Shown piece after piece: positions 54,314-63,430 of a DNA stretch of 64,000 bases. The stretch comes from Qipengyuania citrea (GTDB taxonomy: Bacteria > Pseudomonadota > Alphaproteobacteria > Sphingomonadales > Sphingomonadaceae), in NCBI RefSeq assembly GCF_024171405.1, contig NZ_JALJZT010000002.1, forward strand, positions 310,001-374,000, given 5' to 3'. Numbering within the stretch: position 1 is the stretch's first letter; the number at the start of each line of letters is the position of its first letter. The position numbers and the translations under genes were made by a program. Under the pieces are notes generated by a model. It was not told the DNA's origin and ran no database searches. It worked only from the letters and a program-made list of their open reading frames with translations.

Positions 54314-56065
54314 TCAGTCGTAGGTCACGCCGGGCAGTCCCTGCCCGCCATCGGCGATAAAGGCATCGATCCGCGCTTCGAGCGCGGGCAGCGGCACCGA
54401 ACCGAGCGACAGCACCACATCGTGGAACTTGCGAATATCGAAGCGTTCGCCGAGTTCCTCTTCCGCCTTCGCGCGGACGCGGCGTATCGTCATCTCGCCC
54501 AGCTTGTAGGCCAAGGCCTGACCCGGCCAACTGATGTAGCGATCGATCTCGGTGCCCACTTCGCGGTCGGACAGGGCAGTATGGCTCGACAGGTAATCGA
54601 CCGCCTGTTCGCGGCTCCAGCCATAGTGGTGGATGCCGGTATCGATCACCAGCCGCGCCGCGCGCCACATCTCGTAGGACAGCCGCCCGAACTTCTCATA
54701 GGGCGTGCGATAGATCCCCATCTCCTCGCCGAGATATTCGACATAGAGCCCCCACCCCTCACCAAAGCCCGAAAAATAGGTCTGGCGGCGGAACCGCGGG
54801 GCTTCCTCCTGTTCGAGCGCGACCGCGCCCTGGAAACTGTGCCCGGGCGCGCATTCGTGCAGCGTCAGCGCGGGGATGTTGTAGAGCGGGCGCGAAGGCA
54901 GGTCGTAGGTGTTCATCTGGCACGCATCGAGCCCGCCGCGCCCCGCGGTGTAGAAGGGGGCGATGGCGGGATCGACCGGGCGGATCGTGAACCGGTGACG
55001 CGGCAGGAAGCCGAAATAATCGGTAAGTTTCCCATCGACGCGCTTGGCGACATAGGAGGAAAGCCCCATCAGCTCGTCACCGCTGCGCGCCACGAATTGC
55101 GGGTCGGTGCGCAGGAAGGTGACGAATTCGGCCAGCGTGCCGTCGAAGCCCGCCTCGTCCTTCACCTTTTCCATTTCGGCGGTGATCCGCGCGACCTCGT
55201 CGAGGCCGATCCGGTGGATCTGCTCGGCGGTCAGGTCGAGCGTGGTGTATTGGCGGATCTGCTGCGCGTAATAGGCCGCGCCATCGGGGAGCTCGCTCGC
55301 GCCAAGGGTCGTGCGCGTATTGGGCAGATATTCCTCGCGGAAGAAGGCGAGCCATTGGGCATAGGCGGGCGTCACCTGCTCAGCGATTGCCGCGCGCCCG
55401 GCTTCGCGCAGGCGCTTCTGCTCGTCGGCAGGAATGCTGCGCGGCATATCGGCGAAGGGCGCCCAGAAGGGGCTCTGCTTGGGATCGTCGACGACATAGG
55501 ATGCGATCGACACATCGCGCCCTTCCAGCGTCACCCGCGGAACCGAAAACCCGCGCGCCAGCCCGGCCCGCGCATTGGCGGTCTGCTCGGAAAAGTAGCG
55601 CGGGATATCGCGCATCCGGCCGATGTAGTTCCAATATTCTTCGGCCGTGGTGAAGCCGCCACGCGGGGCCAGGTAGGACCAGAAATTGCTGTCGCTGTCG
55701 AAGGGCATTTCCCATTCGGCAAAGCGCGCATCGCCGATATCGGCCTCGAGCAGCGTGTGAAGGACCAGCGCATTGGTCCGCCCCTTGGCACCCAGCGCCG
55801 TCCGGTCGATGGCCTCCAGCTCACTAAGGTATTCTACGTAGCGTGCCGCCCGTGCCCGCTGCGCTTCGGGCGTGACCGACCATAGCGTCGCGCCCCGGTC
55901 GGTGCTGCCATTGGCGTTTTCGGTCAGCCCGAATTGCTCGAGCTGGTAATCGTAATAGCTGTCCGCCAGCTCCGCGAGCCGCGCATCGGCCGCCTCTTCG
56001 GCAGCGAGCGGGGATGCGGAAACGACGGCAAGGGCGCATGCGGCCGCCCCAAAAATCCAATGCAT
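54314..56065 (-). CDS. DUF885 family predicted zinc metallopeptidase, exported
   Basis: A 583-residue protein with a signal peptide (cleavage near PLAA, about residue 22). DUF885 landmarks are LHECAPGHSFQ (HE...PGH metal motif), FGEGWGLYVEYLG and SWPGQALAYKLGE. Related proteins are annotated as carboxypeptidase-like or lipoprotein peptidases; substrate unknown. GGAGGG lies six bases before ATG 56065. It starts two bases after the VWA gene stop, in the same transcription unit. Confidence 0.88.
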   Translation of the reverse strand: MHWIFGAAACALAVVSASPLAAEEAADARLAELADSYYDYQLEQFGLTENANGSTDRGATLWSVTPEAQRARAARYVEYLSELEAIDRTALGAKGRTNALVLHTLLEADIGDARFAEWEMPFDSDSNFWSYLAPRGGFTTAEEYWNYIGRMRDIPRYFSEQTANARAGLARGFSVPRVTLEGRDVSIASYVVDDPKQSPFWAPFADMPRSIPADEQKRLREAGRAAIAEQVTPAYAQWLAFFREEYLPNTRTTLGASELPDGAAYYAQQIRQYTTLDLTAEQIHRIGLDEVARITAEMEKVKDEAGFDGTLAEFVTFLRTDPQFVARSGDELMGLSSYVAKRVDGKLTDYFGFLPRHRFTIRPVDPAIAPFYTAGRGGLDACQMNTYDLPSRPLYNIPALTLHECAPGHSFQGAVALEQEEAPRFRRQTYFSGFGEGWGLYVEYLGEEMGIYRTPYEKFGRLSYEMWRAARLVIDTGIHHYGWSREQAVDYLSSHTALSDREVGTEIDRYISWPGQALAYKLGEMTIRRVRAKAEEELGERFDIRKFHDVVLSLGSVPLPALEARIDAFIADGGQGLPGVTYD

Positions 56066-56067
56066 TA

Positions 56068-57018
56068 TCAACCCTCCGTTCTTGTCCCGCCAGTGGCCGT
56101 GCCATCAAGGAACGGAATCATTGCTTGGATTAATGAGCCGCCCTCTTCTACGAAACCCGACTGCGGGTAAAACTCGCTCACGCGGTAGTCGAGCCCAATC
56201 CCGATGGGCGTGATATGCTCGCGCTTCTCGATCTCAGACATGGCCTCAACCATATCTTTGAACAAGAAACTGTTCCCGTTCGCTGCGAGCGTGGCGTCAT
56301 CCACTGGCGCCCCATCCGACAGAACGACAAGCATCTTGTTGGGTGTTCGCTCCTGAACCAATCGGTCCGCCGCCCATCGAAGCGCTTCGCCATCGACGTT
56401 CTCCCGAAGAATATCCGTCCTGAGCAGCGCATCCCAGTCATCGTCGCCACCGGGCGAACCGAAATCGGAAACAACAATATGAACTAGGGCGCACAATCGC
56501 CCGGGGTATTCGGGCGATCCATCTGCAAGCCATTTTTTCCGTACCGGACCGCCCCGCCAGCCGCGGGTTGTGAAACCATACACCGCTACGTTCGACTCAT
56601 GCTTCGTGAGCCATTCCGAAATTGCCCTGACTTCTCCTAGCACTTCCGGTAGCCGCTTTGCCATCGATCCAGACAGATCAATCAGAAGGCAAACCGACGC
56701 CGGTGGCTTGGGAGGGCGAAACTCGACCAAACGAGAAATACCGTGCGCACGCGCTGCAAGGTATGCTTCCCTTCGCCTATCGATATCCCGCTCGAAATCA
56801 CCGCTGGGGCTCTCACCAGCAGTCCCATCGGCGTCGAGCAGAGCGGGAAGGTCTCGTGCCCTTATCTCGAGATCAAATTCCTCAGTATATGACGAGTATG
56901 CCTGCTCAGGCCAGTCCGCGACCGCCGAGACAGGGCGCGCCGGAGCCCGCCTCCCAAGCCACCATAGGAACAAGATGACGGCGCCCCAAAAAATGCCGGT
57001 CAGGGCGCCGTTCAGCAC
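56068..57018 (-). CDS. Membrane-anchored VWA protein resembling the CobT C-terminal domain
   Basis: A 316-residue protein: an N-terminal helix (about 8-22, GIFWGAVILFLWWLG), then from about 107 a von Willebrand A domain with complete MIDAS (Asp114-x-Ser116-x-Ser118 in LLIDLSGSM; Thr150; Asp235). GFTTRGWRGG, ENVDGEALRWAADRL and LSDGAPVDDATLAANG closely match the C-terminal VWA part of cobaltochelatase CobT, but the CobT N-terminal region and a CobS AAA+ partner are absent. Its DNA is AT-richer than its flanks. The GTG start is six bases after grpE; DUF885 follows. Confidence 0.85.
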   Translation of the reverse strand: MLNGALTGIFWGAVILFLWWLGRRAPARPVSAVADWPEQAYSSYTEEFDLEIRARDLPALLDADGTAGESPSGDFERDIDRRREAYLAARAHGISRLVEFRPPKPPASVCLLIDLSGSMAKRLPEVLGEVRAISEWLTKHESNVAVYGFTTRGWRGGPVRKKWLADGSPEYPGRLCALVHIVVSDFGSPGGDDDWDALLRTDILRENVDGEALRWAADRLVQERTPNKMLVVLSDGAPVDDATLAANGNSFLFKDMVEAMSEIEKREHITPIGIGLDYRVSEFYPQSGFVEEGGSLIQAMIPFLDGTATGGTRTEG

Positions 57019-57024
57019 AGGCTA

Positions 57025-57621
57025 TCAGTCCGGCTTTTTCGCGACGCCGACCATGGCCGGGCGCAGCAAGCGGTCCTTGATCATGTAGCCGGCCTGCATT
57101 TCCTGCACGATCGTGCCCGGTTCTACTTCGTCGCTCGGCACTTCCATCATCGCCTGATGCTGGTTGGGATCGAGCGGCATGCCCTTGGCGGCGATACGCG
57201 TGATGCCATTGCCGGCAAACACCTTCTCGAGCTCGCGCTGGGTGGCTTCGATGCCCGAAATGAAGTTCTTGGCCTTCTCGAGCTCGCGCAATTCGTCGGG
57301 CACATGGTCGAGTGCGCGCGCCAGATTGTCCGCGACGCTGAGGATATCGCGCGCGAAGTTGGTCGCAGCATAATTGCGCGCGTCCTGGACGTCCTTTTCG
57401 AGGCGGCGGCGCACGTTCTGCGTCTCGGCGCGCGCGTAGAGCACGTCCTGCATGGCGGTTTCGAGATCGCCCTTGAGCTTGCCGAGTGCATCATCGAGCG
57501 AGCTTTCCTCGCTGTCCTCATCGGTATCGCCACGCAGGTGCTCGGGCACGCCTTCCATTTCGCGTAGCACTTCGTCGTCGACCGCCTTTTTCTGCGGTTC
57601 GTTGTTGTTTTCGTCGGTCAC
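57025..57621 (-). CDS. grpE: Nucleotide exchange factor GrpE
   Basis: Releases ADP from DnaK. The 198-residue protein has an acidic N-terminus (TDEDSEESSLDD), a long coiled coil (about 45-110) and the conserved beta-wing (NQHQAMMEVPSDEVEPGTIV; LRPAMVGVAK). It starts at GTG 57621, 12 bases after the hrcA stop, so hrcA-grpE is an operon. The VWA gene follows six bases downstream and would be co-transcribed. Confidence 0.95.
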   Translation of the reverse strand: MTDENNNEPQKKAVDDEVLREMEGVPEHLRGDTDEDSEESSLDDALGKLKGDLETAMQDVLYARAETQNVRRRLEKDVQDARNYAATNFARDILSVADNLARALDHVPDELRELEKAKNFISGIEATQRELEKVFAGNGITRIAAKGMPLDPNQHQAMMEVPSDEVEPGTIVQEMQAGYMIKDRLLRPAMVGVAKKPD

Positions 57622-57633
57622 GTAATAACCCTG

Positions 57634-58677
57634 TCAGCCTATGCGTTTGCCCAATGATCGGGCGGTGAAATCAACCATGGGGACGACCCGCGCGTAATTC
57701 AACCGCGTCGGGCCGATCACCCCCAGCACGCCGACCACCCTGCCCTCGCGGTCGCGATAGGGCGAGGCGATGACCGACGAGCCCGAAAGCGAGAACAGCC
57801 GGTTCTCGGCGCCGATAAATATCCGCATCGCTTCGGCGCGGCGTGCGCGCTCGAGCAGGCTGGCGACCGACTGCTTGCTTTCGAGATCGTCGAGCAGCGA
57901 GCGGACGCGTTCGATATCGCCCAGCGCGGCTTCGTCGAGCAAATTGGCCTGCCCGCGGACGATCATGACCGGGCGCTTGGCCGCATCCTCGCTCCATGTC
58001 GCGAGCCCGCGGCGCACCAGGTCGCTGCTGGCTTCGTCGAGCGCGGACTTCCCGCTGGCGATCTCTGCTTCGACCGTGCTGGCCGCCTCCGCCAGGGTGC
58101 GACCGGAACTGCGTGCGGTGAGGTAATTGCTCGCCTGTTCGAGCGAGGTGCCGAGTGCTTCGGCGGGAAGCGTGATGATACGGTTTTCGATCTGGCCATC
58201 TTCGCCGACCAGCACCGCCAGCACGCGGTGTGTGTCGAGTGCGGTCAGCGAGACCTGCGCCAGACGCGGCTCGCGCGTCGGGACCATGACCATGCCCGCT
58301 GCCCCCGAAAGGTCGGACAGCAGCGCGCTGGTTTCCTCGAGTGCGCGTTCGATCGGACCGGGTTCGCCCAATCGCTGCTCGATCGCGTCGCGTTCCTCGC
58401 GCGTCGGTTCGGCCACCTGCATCATCGCGTCGACGAACAGCCGCAATCCGGTATCGGTCGGCATCCGCCCCGCGCTCGTATGCGGCGCCGCCAGCAGCCC
58501 GCGCGCCTCGAGATCGGCCAGCACGTTGCGGATCGAAGCGGGGGAGAGATTGACCTGCCCGCCGCCCGCCAGCGCTTTCGATCCTACCGGCGAGCCGCTG
58601 TCGAGATAGCCTTCGACCACGAGGCGGAAGATCTCGCGAGCGCGGTCGGACAGATCGTTGAGCGGCGGAGAATTCAT
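57634..58677 (-). CDS. hrcA: Heat-inducible transcription repressor HrcA
   Basis: Repressor that binds CIRCE operators, classically at groESL. The 347-residue protein has an N-terminal winged helix ([22 protein letters not shown] would be its helix-turn-helix; visible as [19 protein letters not shown]) and a GAF-like C-terminal domain ending [20 protein letters not shown] 58677. No CIRCE sequence is seen upstream of hrcA or dnaK, so its target is probably elsewhere (groESL, not in the window). Confidence 0.95.
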   Translation of the reverse strand: MNSPPLNDLSDRAREIFRLVVEGYLDSGSPVGSKALAGGGQVNLSPASIRNVLADLEARGLLAAPHTSAGRMPTDTGLRLFVDAMMQVAEPTREERDAIEQRLGEPGPIERALEETSALLSDLSGAAGMVMVPTREPRLAQVSLTALDTHRVLAVLVGEDGQIENRIITLPAEALGTSLEQASNYLTARSSGRTLAEAASTVEAEIASGKSALDEASSDLVRRGLATWSEDAAKRPVMIVRGQANLLDEAALGDIERVRSLLDDLESKQSVASLLERARRAEAMRIFIGAENRLFSLSGSSVIASPYRDREGRVVGVLGVIGPTRLNYARVVPMVDFTARSLGKRIG

Positions 58678-58684
58678 GCCCCCT

Positions 58685-58712
58685 ATCTAACCACTCCCCT
58701 TGCGGCCTCAAG
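58685..58712 (-). promoter_or_regulatory. Candidate RpoH-type promoter of hrcA-grpE
   Basis: Reading leftward: CTTG (58712-58709), 17-base spacer, GTTAGAT (58691-58685), only a few bases before the hrcA ATG. The -35 and spacing fit the heat-shock consensus; the -10 is weak. CTTG also sits in the inverted repeat CCCCTTG/CAAGGGG (58696-58715). Confidence 0.4.
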
Positions 58713-58761
58713 GGGCTTGCGCCACAGGCAGTCGCGAGATTCGACTGCAATGGAGAACCCC

Positions 58762-59478
58762 ATGCGACCTTCCGGCCGGGCGCCCGACGAAATGCGCGCC
58801 ATCACTATCGAAACCGGTTACACCAAGCACGCCGAAGGTAGCTGCCTGATCAGCTTCGGCGAAACCCGCGTATTGTGCACCGCCAGCGTCGAAGAACGCA
58901 TCCCGCCGTGGCTGCGCGGCAAGGGCGAAGGCTGGGTCACCGGCGAATATTCGATGCTCCCGCGCGCCACGCATACGCGCGGCCAGCGCGAGGCGGCCAA
59001 GGGCAAGCAGAGCGGCCGGACGCAGGAAATCCAGCGACTTATCGGGCGCAGCTTGCGCGCGGTGGTCGATCACAAGAAGCTCGGCGAACGGCAGATCACG
59101 CTCGATTGCGACGTGATCCAGGCCGACGGCGGCACGCGCACGGCTTCGATCTCCGGCGCCTGGGTCGCACTGCGCCTCGCGGTCGACGGCCTGATGAAGT
59201 CGGGCGACATCACGCAGGACCCGATCACCGCGAAGGTCGCGGCGGTTTCCTGTGGGGTCTACCAGGGCACGCCCGTGCTCGACCTCGACTACCCCGAAGA
59301 CAGCAATGCCGATGCCGATGCCAATTTCGTGCTGATCGAAGGCGGCAAGATCGCTGAAGCGCAGGCGACCGCCGAAGGCGCGCCCTATGACGAGGAAGCC
59401 TTCCTCCGCCTGCTGCGACTGGCGCAAATGGGCTGCGCGCAGATCTTCAAGGCGCAGGACGAGGCCACGCGTAAATGA
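58762..59478 (+). CDS. rph: Ribonuclease PH
   Basis: Phosphorolytic 3' trimming of tRNA precursors. The 238-residue protein starts [20 protein letters not shown]; further landmarks are [24 protein letters not shown] and [19 protein letters not shown]. The start is ATG 58762, with GGAG about six bases upstream; ATG 58750 is also in frame. It is divergent from hrcA and its stop overlaps the rdgB start (ATGA). The hrcA/rph-rdgB arrangement is common in alphaproteobacteria. Confidence 0.96.
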   Translation: MRPSGRAPDEMRAITIETGYTKHAEGSCLISFGETRVLCTASVEERIPPWLRGKGEGWVTGEYSMLPRATHTRGQREAAKGKQSGRTQEIQRLIGRSLRAVVDHKKLGERQITLDCDVIQADGGTRTASISGAWVALRLAVDGLMKSGDITQDPITAKVAAVSCGVYQGTPVLDLDYPEDSNADADANFVLIEGGKIAEAQATAEGAPYDEEAFLRLLRLAQMGCAQIFKAQDEATRK

Positions 59479-60101
59479 CGCGCCGGCTCGGTTCGGGCTC
59501 GCTCGTGATTGCCACGCATAACGCCGGCAAGCTGAAAGAGATTTCCGCGCTGCTCGAACCGCATGGCATGAAATGCCTGTCGGCCGGGTCGCTGGGTCTG
59601 CCCGAACCGGCCGAAACCGGCACCACCTTCGTCCAGAACGCGCTGCTCAAGGCGCGGGCTGCGGCGGAGGCGTCGGGCATCGTCGCGCTCGCCGACGACA
59701 GCGGCCTGTCGGTCGCCGCCCTCGGCGGGCGGCCGGGCGTCTATACCGCCGACTGGGCCGAGCGGCAGTGGTTCGAAGGCGATCCGGGCCGCGACTGGTA
59801 CATGGCGATGGGCAAGGTCGAGGGGCTGTTGCAGGAACAGGGCGCGGACGTTGACCGGTCCTGCGCGTTCCACTGCGTGCTGGCACTGGCATGGCCCGAT
59901 GGCGAGCACGCGGTCTACGAAGGCACCGCTCCCGGCAGCCTGACCTGGCCGCCGCGTGGCGAAATGGGTTTCGGTTACGATCCGGTGTTCGTGCCCGAAG
60001 GCAGCGAGCAGACCTTTGCCGAGATCGAACCGGCGCAGAAACACGCGATCAGTCACCGCGCCGATGCGTTTGCGAAGCTGGTCTCCGAACAGTTCGGCTA
60101 A
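59475..60101 (+). CDS. rdgB: XTP/dITP diphosphatase (RdgB/HAM1)
   Basis: Removes non-canonical purine nucleotides (dITP, XTP) from the pool. The 208-residue protein starts [56 protein letters not shown] and [15 protein letters not shown] are family motifs. It is coupled to rph by a four-base ATGA overlap. It is convergent with the CAP-domain gene, three bases apart. Confidence 0.96.
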   Translation: MTRRLGSGSLVIATHNAGKLKEISALLEPHGMKCLSAGSLGLPEPAETGTTFVQNALLKARAAAEASGIVALADDSGLSVAALGGRPGVYTADWAERQWFEGDPGRDWYMAMGKVEGLLQEQGADVDRSCAFHCVLALAWPDGEHAVYEGTAPGSLTWPPRGEMGFGYDPVFVPEGSEQTFAEIEPAQKHAISHRADAFAKLVSEQFG

Positions 60102-60104
60102 GCG

Positions 60105-60701
60105 TCAGTAGGCTTTCTGGCCCCAGACATTTCCGGCGGGCCAATAGCGGCAGACCAGCACATCGTTGCCCGCGGCGGTGGCCACCGCGCAGCCGACTTC
60201 CTGCGTGTCGCGCCAGACCACCTGCGCGTAATGCCCGACGTCGGCCCAGTTCCCCGTTTTCGAAATGTCGGGGAAATGCGCGTGGCGGTAATGCTTTTTC
60301 TCGGCAATGAACATGCCGACCATGGTTTCGACCTGCCAGTGTCCGGCGGTGCCCATCCAGAGGTTTTCGCCCGTCTGGTTGCGGCCCTTCTGGCTGGCGT
60401 GCTGCAACATGCCCTTGCGCGACAAGTGACGCGCCCAGTCCTGTGCTTCTCGCTCGAGATGGGTGTTCCACTTGAGGGGTTGCAGACGCAGGCGCAGGCG
60501 CTCGTCATTGTGCGGCCGCAGGATGCGTGCGGCCAGATGGACGTCCGAGCTTCCCCGGCCATCGATCGACCGCGATGCGGGAATCGGCTTGTCCTGCGAA
60601 AGCCAGCTTGACGATCCGCTTGCGGCCACGGCAGTCCCCGTGGCACAGAGTAGAGCAACAGCGCCCATCAGCGGCGCGATCCAGTTCTTCGTCCCATTCA
60701 T
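60105..60701 (-). CDS. Secreted CAP-domain (SCP/PR-1-like) protein
   Basis: A 198-residue protein with a signal peptide (cleavage near AVAA, about residue 27). The CAP domain follows: LRPHNDERLRLRLQPLKWN, HASQKGRNQTGENLWMGT, DVGHYAQVVWRDTQEVGC and VCRYWPAGN. The His and Glu positions typical of CAP cavities are kept (HN, GEN, GHY). Two Cys (EVGC and VLVC) may pair. Bacterial CAP proteins have no settled function. It is divergent from hemW. Confidence 0.9.
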   Translation of the reverse strand: MNGTKNWIAPLMGAVALLCATGTAVAASGSSSWLSQDKPIPASRSIDGRGSSDVHLAARILRPHNDERLRLRLQPLKWNTHLEREAQDWARHLSRKGMLQHASQKGRNQTGENLWMGTAGHWQVETMVGMFIAEKKHYRHAHFPDISKTGNWADVGHYAQVVWRDTQEVGCAVATAAGNDVLVCRYWPAGNVWGQKAY

Positions 60702-60748
60702 GGGTCCGGCTCTTCAGCCGATATAGTTAAGAATGATTGAAGGCACTT

Positions 60749-61903
60749 TTGGCCCGCGCACTCTACATCCATTGGCCCTATTGCATCGCCAAATGCCCCT
60801 ATTGCGATTTCAACAGCCATGTCCGCAAAACCGCCGATATGGCGGAATGGAAGACAGCGCTGCTGGCGGATATGCGCCACGAATTCTACGCGACCGGGTC
60901 TGAGGAACGCCTCGCAAGTATCTTTTTCGGCGGCGGAACTCCGTCGCTGATGCCGCCGTCTCTGGTGGCAGATTTGCTGCGCGAGGCGGAGCGTTTGTGG
61001 GGCTTCGATCGGGCGATCGAGATCACGCTGGAGGCCAATCCGAGCAGCGTCGAGGCTGCGAAATTCGCCGATCTGGCGGCGGTCGGGGTCAATCGCGTGT
61101 CGCTGGGCGTGCAAAGCCTGCGCGATGAAGCGTTGCGTTTTCTCGGTCGGTTGCATGGGGTCGAGGAGGCACTGACCGCGCTCGAGCTGGCGCAGAGCCA
61201 CTTTCAGCGCGTGTCGCTCGACCTGATCTATGCCCGACCCGGACAGAGCATGGCCGATTGGCGCACCGAGCTTGGCGAAGCACTGGCGCTCGGCACCGAT
61301 CACATGTCGCTCTACCAGCTGACCATCGAACCCGCGACGCGCTTCGCGACCGATGTCCGCCGCGGGATGTTCGAACCGCTCGACGACGACAATGCCGCCG
61401 ACCTGTTCGCGCTGACCCGCGAGATGACCGTCGCCGCGGGCCTGCCCGCCTACGAGATCAGCAACCATGCCCGCCCCGGCGAGGAAAGCCGCCACAATCT
61501 GACCTATTGGCGCTACCAGGACTATATCGGGATCGGCCCTGGCGCGCATGGACGGCGCGGCGACGTGGCCACGACGCGGCACCGCAAGCCCGAGAACTAT
61601 ATTGCCGCGGTGGCCGAGACGGGTCACGGGATCGCCGAAACGCGCCCGCTCGACCGGAGCGAACAGGCAAGCGAAGCGCTGCTGATGGGTCTGCGTCTGG
61701 CCGAAGGGGTCGATTTGGCCGCCCTCGCCCGCCGGTTCGCTGTCCCGCCCGCCGGATTGATCGACCCTGCCAAGCTTGCGCTTTACCGCGACCTTGGACT
61801 GGTGCGTACGGATGACGGATGGATCGGCGTCACACCGCAGGGCATGCCGCTGCTCGATGCGCTGCTGGGCGAGCTGGTCCAGGCCGATCTCGTCGCCTCA
61901 TGA
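60749..61903 (+). CDS. hemW: Radical-SAM heme chaperone HemW
   Basis: Radical-SAM family protein that inserts heme into respiratory enzymes; formerly confused with HemN. The Cys triplet YIHWPYCIAKCPYCDF is the CxxxCxxC of HemW (HemN differs). Also FGGGTPSLM, EANPSSVE, GVQSLRDEALRFLGRLH and GPGAHGRRG. The start used is TTG 60749 (MARALYIHWPYC), with AAGG five bases upstream, 384 residues; TTG 60737 is possible. It is coupled to xerC by ATGA. Confidence 0.93.
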   Translation: MARALYIHWPYCIAKCPYCDFNSHVRKTADMAEWKTALLADMRHEFYATGSEERLASIFFGGGTPSLMPPSLVADLLREAERLWGFDRAIEITLEANPSSVEAAKFADLAAVGVNRVSLGVQSLRDEALRFLGRLHGVEEALTALELAQSHFQRVSLDLIYARPGQSMADWRTELGEALALGTDHMSLYQLTIEPATRFATDVRRGMFEPLDDDNAADLFALTREMTVAAGLPAYEISNHARPGEESRHNLTYWRYQDYIGIGPGAHGRRGDVATTRHRKPENYIAAVAETGHGIAETRPLDRSEQASEALLMGLRLAEGVDLAALARRFAVPPAGLIDPAKLALYRDLGLVRTDDGWIGVTPQGMPLLDALLGELVQADLVAS

Positions 61904-62796
61904 GCCGGGCGGAACTGCTCGAAGCGTGGCATGGCCATCTCGCGCTCGGGCTGCGGCGTTCGCCGCATACGGTGCGCGCCTATGGGAAGGCGGCCGAACG
62001 GCTGCTGACCCGGCTGGACCTGGCGGAATGGGACGATGTCGCCGAGCTATCGACCGCGGCGCTGCGCACCCATCTGGCGTCACGCCGCGCCGACGGCCTG
62101 TCGAACGCTTCGACCGCACGCGAACTCTCCGCGCTCAAGGGGTTCATCGGTTTTGCGCGGACGCAGGCGGGACACGCGGTATCCGACCCCCCGCGCCTGC
62201 GCGGCCCGCGGATCAAGAAAGGCCTCCCGCGCCCGGTCACCCCCGACGATGCCATCGGTCTTGCGGATACGGTGGAAGCGCTCGCCGCCGACGACTGGAT
62301 CGGGGCGCGTGACCGCGCGGTGCTGCTGCTGCTCTATGGCGCGGGCATGCGGATTGCCGAGGCGCTGTCGCTGACCGCATCCGCGCTGCCGCTGGGCGAG
62401 CGGCTGACCGTGACCGGCAAGGGCGGCAAGCAGCGCGTCGTTCCCCTCATTCCCATCGTGCGCGAGGCGGTGGCGGACTATGCCGCGCGCTGTCCCTGGC
62501 CCTTGCCCCCGCAGGAGCCGCTGTTTCGCGGCGCGAAGGGTGGGCCGCTCGTACAGGGGGTCGTGCAGCGGACCACCGCGCGCGCGCGCAAGGCGCTGGG
62601 CCTGCCCGACAGCGCCACGCCGCATGCGCTGCGGCACAGCTTCGCCACGCATCTGCTGGGTGCGGGCGCAGATTTGCGCAGCCTGCAGGAATTGCTTGGC
62701 CATGCCAGCCTCGGGTCGACGCAGATCTATACCAAGGTCGATGCGGCCAGCCTGCTCGAAACTTATCGCAACGCCCATCCGCGTGAACGGGACTAG
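61900..62796 (+). CDS. xerC: Tyrosine recombinase XerC
   Basis: Resolves chromosome dimers at dif together with XerD. The 298-residue protein has a SAM-like N-terminal core-binding domain (MSRAELLEAWHGHLALGLRR) and a catalytic domain with Arg in YGAGMRIAEAL, HALRHSFATHLLGAGAD (HxxR), LLGHASLGSTQIY with nucleophile Tyr. ATG 61900 overlaps the hemW stop (ATGA). Its stop shares CTAG with the convergent DedA gene. It could be a related Xer protein; no integrase features are seen. Confidence 0.92.
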   Translation: MSRAELLEAWHGHLALGLRRSPHTVRAYGKAAERLLTRLDLAEWDDVAELSTAALRTHLASRRADGLSNASTARELSALKGFIGFARTQAGHAVSDPPRLRGPRIKKGLPRPVTPDDAIGLADTVEALAADDWIGARDRAVLLLLYGAGMRIAEALSLTASALPLGERLTVTGKGGKQRVVPLIPIVREAVADYAARCPWPLPPQEPLFRGAKGGPLVQGVVQRTTARARKALGLPDSATPHALRHSFATHLLGAGADLRSLQELLGHASLGSTQIYTKVDAASLLETYRNAHPRERD

Positions 62797-63398
62797 CGCT
62801 CGGCGCGCGGTTTCCAGCTGACGACCCGCCACAAATAGCCGGCGAGCGTCAGCCCGAGCAGGCCGAGCGTGATCCAGCCGAGCACCTCCTGCGATTCGGC
62901 GAGCCATACCGCCAGCCGCCGACCGCTTTCGACCAGCAACAGGTTCCAGATGAACGCCCCGGCAAAGGTGAAGCCGAGGAACCGCCACAGGCCCATATGC
63001 GCGAGCCCTGCGGGGAGCGAGATCATCGTGCGGAAGACCGGGGTGAAGCGGAACACGAAGACCACCCAGGGGCCATGCCGCTGGAAGAAGCGCTGTGCGC
63101 GTTCGACGTCTTCCCATTCCATCGTCAGCCAGCGCGCCCAGCGGTTCACGAAGGGTTCGAGCCGGGTCCGCCCCCAATGGTCGCCGAGCCAGTACCAGAC
63201 GTAATTGCCCGCGGTCGATCCAATGGTGCCGACGATCATCAGCGGCCAGAAATCGATCGTGCCGCGCGACACCGCGACCCCGCCCAGCCCCATGATCACT
63301 TCGGACGGGATCGGCGGAAAGATGTTCTCGACCGCCATGAGCAGGAAAATGCCCAGCAGCCCGCCCTGCTCGATCGCGCGGATAATGAGTTCGTGCAT
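62793..63398 (-). CDS. DedA family membrane protein
   Basis: A 201-residue inner-membrane protein starting MHELIIRAIEQGGLLGIFLL. DedA landmarks: ENIFPPIPSEVIMGLGG, GNYVWYWLGDHWG and FRFTPVFRTMISLPAG. DedA proteins are implicated in undecaprenyl-phosphate or phospholipid translocation and membrane homeostasis. ATG 63398; the longer frame to 63551 overlaps gshB. It is downstream of gshB and convergent with xerC. Confidence 0.93.
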   Translation of the reverse strand: MHELIIRAIEQGGLLGIFLLMAVENIFPPIPSEVIMGLGGVAVSRGTIDFWPLMIVGTIGSTAGNYVWYWLGDHWGRTRLEPFVNRWARWLTMEWEDVERAQRFFQRHGPWVVFVFRFTPVFRTMISLPAGLAHMGLWRFLGFTFAGAFIWNLLLVESGRRLAVWLAESQEVLGWITLGLLGLTLAGYLWRVVSWKPRAER

Positions 63399-63430
63399 GA
63401 AACCGTAACCAGCGGGCCCGCGAAGCGGTC

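Noticed and set aside
56068-57018. VWA gene as a fragment of a broken cobT
   Set aside because: It has its own start, an N-terminal membrane helix and an intact MIDAS, and no cob genes flank it; it looks like a functional stand-alone protein.
61900-62796. Tyrosine recombinase considered as a phage or island integrase
   Set aside because: Coupled to hemW, size and motifs of XerC, no tRNA or attachment site beside it, no mobile genes nearby.
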